Source: CAYUVF01 sp964448045
Lineage (GTDB): Bacteria > Bacteroidota > Rhodothermia > Rhodothermales > Salinibacteraceae
Assembly (NCBI GenBank): GCA_964448045.1
Contig: CAYUVF010000089.1
Location: forward strand, 1-8,668
Length of the DNA stretch: 8,668 bases
Direction: 5' to 3'
How positions within the stretch are numbered: position 1 is the first letter of the stretch; each line of letters opens with the position of its first letter. A program made the translations under genes and the position numbers. This document shows positions 6,364 to 8,668 of the stretch, in pieces. Below the pieces are notes generated by a model that was given only the letters and a program-made list of their open reading frames with translations, was not told the origin of the DNA and searched no databases.

Positions 6364-7419
6364 ATGAGCTTCATCACAGCAGAGGCACAGCTCTGGCCGG
6401 ATCGTGTATCCGGCTCGCATGCGTTGTCTACCCAAGAACCACGTAAAACGTTGCCCGAAAAACGACTGAGTATCGACGCCGTCGATCCGCTCTTGCTCTT
6501 CGGCTTCAATGACAATTTTCTACGCAAGGTCGAAGATGCCTTTCCCGAAACCCAGATTGCAGCCCGCGGCAACGAGGTGCTTCTTCGCGGCACGGAAGAC
6601 AAGATCGAACAGGCCGAGCGGGTCCTTGACGAACTGATCCTGCTCGTCAACCGCAATGGCCATCTCACCGAAGACGACGTGGAGACGGTCCTTGCGCTGT
6701 TTAAATCGGGCGATGGCGCATCGAAAACGGCGAGCACAACGGCGCCATCTGAATCGGAGGACGCGGTGCTGTTCACGCCGTCGGGGGACATGATCACCCC
6801 GCGCACGGCGAATCAGCAGACGCTCGTTGAAAGTGCGCGGCAGAATGACGTGGTGTTCGCAATTGGGCCGGCTGGAACCGGAAAAACGTACGTTGCGGTG
6901 GCTATCGCTGTCGCTGCGCTCAAGTCGAAGCAGATCCGCAAGATTGTGCTCTCGCGCCCGGCCGTTGAGGCAGGCGAACAGCTCGGCTTCCTGCCCGGTG
7001 ACTTCTACGAGAAGGTAGACCCCTACCTGCGCCCGCTCTACGACGCACTGGAGGATATGCTTCCCCGCGAGAAGTTAGCGGAGTATCTGGAGCAAGACCG
7101 CATCGAGGTCGTCCCGCTGGCCTACATGCGCGGCCGCACCCTCAAGTCATCATTCGCTATCCTGGATGAGGCGCAGAATGCCACGACCGGACAGATGAAG
7201 ATGTTTCTCACGCGCCTCGGCGAGCACAGCCGCGCGATCATCACGGGCGACATCACACAGACCGACCTGCCCAGCCGGGGCCAAAGCGGGCTCGTGCAGG
7301 CGCAGCACATCCTCGACGATGTAAACGGGATCAGCTTTGTCTACTTCAACCGGAAGGATGTCGTGCGCCACCGCCTCGTGAAAGACATCATCAAGGCGTA
7401 CGAGGACCACGACCAGTAA
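6364..7419 (+). CDS. PhoH family ATPase (YbeZ-like)
   Basis: This 351-residue protein belongs to the PhoH/YbeZ P-loop ATPases, cytoplasmic enzymes linked to RNA metabolism and, through YbeY in many bacteria, to ribosome maturation. An N-terminal nucleic-acid-binding-like domain spans about residues 35-115 (LLLFGFNDNFLRKVEDAF onward). A Ser/Thr-rich linker to about 135 precedes the ATPase domain. Walker A is GPAGTGKT at 168-175 with Lys174. Walker B is FAILDEAQN at 264-272 with Asp268 and Glu269. ITGDITQTDLPSRGQSGL is a strong family signature, as is SRPAVEAGEQLGFLPGD. The first 30 or so residues are poorly conserved, and a TTG at 6451 (residue 30, before PEKRLSIDAVD) is an alternative start. 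No Shine-Dalgarno sequence precedes the ATG. ybeY, often adjacent, is not in this window. Confidence 0.95.
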   Translation: MSFITAEAQLWPDRVSGSHALSTQEPRKTLPEKRLSIDAVDPLLLFGFNDNFLRKVEDAFPETQIAARGNEVLLRGTEDKIEQAERVLDELILLVNRNGHLTEDDVETVLALFKSGDGASKTASTTAPSESEDAVLFTPSGDMITPRTANQQTLVESARQNDVVFAIGPAGTGKTYVAVAIAVAALKSKQIRKIVLSRPAVEAGEQLGFLPGDFYEKVDPYLRPLYDALEDMLPREKLAEYLEQDRIEVVPLAYMRGRTLKSSFAILDEAQNATTGQMKMFLTRLGEHSRAIITGDITQTDLPSRGQSGLVQAQHILDDVNGISFVYFNRKDVVRHRLVKDIIKAYEDHDQ

Positions 7420-7487
7420 GATATGATGGTAGGAATGAACAAAGGGCCCGACGTACGTTTGCCCACCTCCCTTCCTACTCGCCCTCC

Positions 7488-8342
7488 CTACTTGTACGAG
7501 TAGAATCCCTGCCCCGTCTTGCGGCCGAGCTGCCCGGCGGTGACCTTTTTCTTCAGGAGCGGGCACGGGCGATACTTATCGTCGCCCAGCTCGCGCTGGA
7601 GCACCTCCATGATGTTGAGGCACACATCCAACCCGATAAAATCGGCGAGAGTGAGCGGGCCCATCGGATGATTCATGCCGAGCTTCATCACCGTGTCGAT
7701 GTCTTCGACCGAAGCCACCCCTTCCATCACGCAGAAGATAGCTTCGTTGATCATCGGCATCAGCACGCGGTTCGAGACGAAACCGGGGAAGTCGTTGACC
7801 TCGACGGGCGTTTTTTGAAGCTGCTCGGCCAGTTCGTACACCGCGTCGAAGGTTGCGTTACTCGTTTCGAGCCCGCGCACGACCTCCACGAGCTTCATCA
7901 CCGGCACCGGATTGAAGAAATGCATGCCGATCACCTCTTCCGGCCGCTCCGTTTGCGCTCCGAGCCACGTGATTGAGATGGATGAGGTGTTAGATGCCAG
8001 GATGGCGTCCTCCGGCGCGTGCGCATCCATGGTCGCAAAGACCTCTGCTTTGACGGCATTTTTCTCCGTCACGGCTTCGACCGCCAGATCGATTTCTTCA
8101 ACGCCCGCAGCCAGGTCCGTCATCGGGATGATGCGGTCCAGTGCAGCGGCCCGCTCGGTGTCCGTGATGCGCCCCTTTTTCTGCTGACGGCTCAGGTTCG
8201 ACTCGATGGTCGCCATCCCCCGTTCGAGTTCTTCCTGATTGAGGTCGATGAGAACGACGTCAAGCCCCTGAAGGGCAAACACGTGCGCGATACCGTTGCC
8301 CATGGTGCCGGCGCCGACCACAGCAATGCGTTGAAAAGACAT
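7488..8342 (-). CDS. 3-hydroxybutyryl-CoA (3-hydroxyacyl-CoA) dehydrogenase
   Basis: This 284-residue enzyme oxidises 3-hydroxyacyl-CoA with NAD(P)+ or runs in reverse from acetoacetyl-CoA. It acts in beta-oxidation, butyrate-type metabolism or polyhydroxyalkanoate turnover. Length matches the short bacterial Hbd/PaaH type (about 282). The Rossmann motif is GAGTMG at 10-15, with Asp33 at the end of the second strand (VVLIDLN) favouring NAD+. The catalytic and binding residues known from human 3-hydroxyacyl-CoA dehydrogenase map to Ser120 (SNTSS), His141 (MHFFNPVP), Glu153 (LVEVV) and Asn191 (FVSNRV). The C-terminal helical domain has LGMNHPMGPLTLADFIGLD and ends GRKTGQGFYSY. I start at 8342 because MSFQRIAVVGAG is the normal N terminus; the frame extends to 8450 with unrelated residues. 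It is a separate unit, insulated upstream by a terminator. Neighbours do not settle whether it serves degradation or synthesis. Confidence 0.95.
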   Translation of the reverse strand: MSFQRIAVVGAGTMGNGIAHVFALQGLDVVLIDLNQEELERGMATIESNLSRQQKKGRITDTERAAALDRIIPMTDLAAGVEEIDLAVEAVTEKNAVKAEVFATMDAHAPEDAILASNTSSISITWLGAQTERPEEVIGMHFFNPVPVMKLVEVVRGLETSNATFDAVYELAEQLQKTPVEVNDFPGFVSNRVLMPMINEAIFCVMEGVASVEDIDTVMKLGMNHPMGPLTLADFIGLDVCLNIMEVLQRELGDDKYRPCPLLKKKVTAGQLGRKTGQGFYSYK

Positions 8343-8451
8343 AGCATACGTCTGGTTACAGAAGGGATTCGTCGGATGTGCCGGTGAAGATAGAGGCTGC
8401 CCCAACGAAAATGAAGCAGTTCCAGGCCGCGGGCTGTGAAGAGACCACAAT

Positions 8452-8480
8452 AAAAAAGGACGCCGGAACCTCGACGTCCT
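8452..8480 (-). terminator. Rho-independent terminator of the gene at the right edge
   Basis: Read on the minus strand, AGGACGTCG (8480-8472) pairs with CGGCGTCCT (8465-8457). The 9-bp stem has one wobble and a 6-base loop, followed by a run of T (8457-8452). It lies 29 bases beyond the stop of the partial gene and separates it from the dehydrogenase gene. A flanking CCACA/TGTGG pair (8445-8449, 8482-8486) could extend the structure. Confidence 0.88.
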
Positions 8481-8509
8481 CTGTGGAAACGCAATGAGCC
8501 GGTCCCACT

Positions 8510-8668
8510 TCAGGCAATCAGCATGTCCTCATCGATGGGCGCGGAACGATCCGGCGCATCGCCGGGAGCCACGTCGAGATCCATCGCCTCCTTCGGATCA
8601 TTGTTCTCATCGACGAGCACAACGCGAGGCGAATGCATCTGCGCCTCGTCCGGCGTCATCTCGGCATA
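8510..8668 (-). CDS. C-terminal part of an unrecognised acidic protein (runs off the window)
   Basis: The minus strand is open from the window edge to a TGA at 8510-8512, giving the last 52 codons of a protein or nearly all of a very short one. The visible part contains AEMTPDEAQMHSPRVVLVDE and then an Asp/Glu/Pro-rich stretch ending SAPIDEDMLIA. It has no Cys, no transmembrane segment and no motif I recognise. Acidic bias and a well-formed terminator 29 bases downstream support a real, expressed gene. In-frame Met codons at residues 4 and 11 of the visible part mean a start inside the window cannot be excluded. I cannot assign a function. Confidence 0.6.
   Translation of the reverse strand, partial: YAEMTPDEAQMHSPRVVLVDENNDPKEAMDLDVAPGDAPDRSAPIDEDMLIA

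Noticed and set aside
6300..6806. Upstream extension of the dapF frame by 169 codons
   Set aside because: The added sequence is antisense to phoH, and DapF homology begins right after the ATG at 6299, which has a plausible ribosome binding site.
7429..7478. Inverted repeats GTAGGAA/TTCCTAC and GGGC/GCCC between phoH and the dehydrogenase gene
   Set aside because: The stems are short, separated by unpaired loops, and have no T run on either strand, so I do not call a terminator in this 68-base convergent gap.
8343..8450. 36-codon upstream extension of the dehydrogenase frame
   Set aside because: MSFQRIAVVGAG at 8342 is the normal family N terminus, and the extra residues (Pro/Ser-rich) do not resemble it.

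Overview
The window looks like ordinary core chromosome from a GC-rich member of the Bacteroidota/Rhodothermota side of the tree, possibly a halophilic Salinibacter-like organism. Three things point that way: most start codons lack a Shine-Dalgarno sequence, several proteins are rich in Asp/Glu (notably the ribosomal protein L21 tail and the PpiD-like foldase), and the mix of genes fits. This is inference from sequence style; no marker gene fixes the taxon.

Layout, left to right. rplU (L21) and rpmA (L27) form a short plus-strand ribosomal operon that ends in a strong hairpin-plus-T terminator at 855-885. Only 28 bases later a plus-strand kynureninase-like PLP enzyme starts (914-2152). It converges, with a 3-base gap between stop codons, on a minus-strand M90/MtfA-type zinc peptidase carrying two predicted membrane helices (2156-3061). 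A divergent 204-base spacer, which contains a perfect 11-bp tandem repeat, separates that gene from a large plus-strand PpiD/SurA-like peptidyl-prolyl isomerase (3266-5344). The terminator of the isomerase gene lies inside the 3' coding end of the converging dapF (diaminopimelate epimerase, 5370-6299, minus). A 64-base spacer with an AGTGC inverted repeat separates dapF from the divergent phoH ATPase gene (6364-7419, plus). phoH converges on a 3-hydroxybutyryl-CoA dehydrogenase gene (7488-8342, minus). The window ends with a minus-strand terminator (8452-8480) and the last 52 codons of an unrecognised acidic protein (8510-8668).

The genes are mostly single transcription units alternating in orientation, so they do not form one pathway. 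They cover translation (L21, L27), RNA/ribosome-associated ATPase function (PhoH), envelope protein folding (PpiD-like), wall or lysine precursor synthesis (DapF), acyl-CoA metabolism (3-hydroxyacyl-CoA dehydrogenase), a membrane-tethered peptidase and one PLP enzyme of unknown substrate. I found no mobile element, CRISPR array, tRNA or rRNA, and no convincing new multi-gene system. The items most worth a second look are small-scale: a terminator overlapping coding sequence, the kynureninase-like gene placed against a terminator, the inverted repeat between dapF and phoH, and the tandem repeat in front of the peptidase gene.
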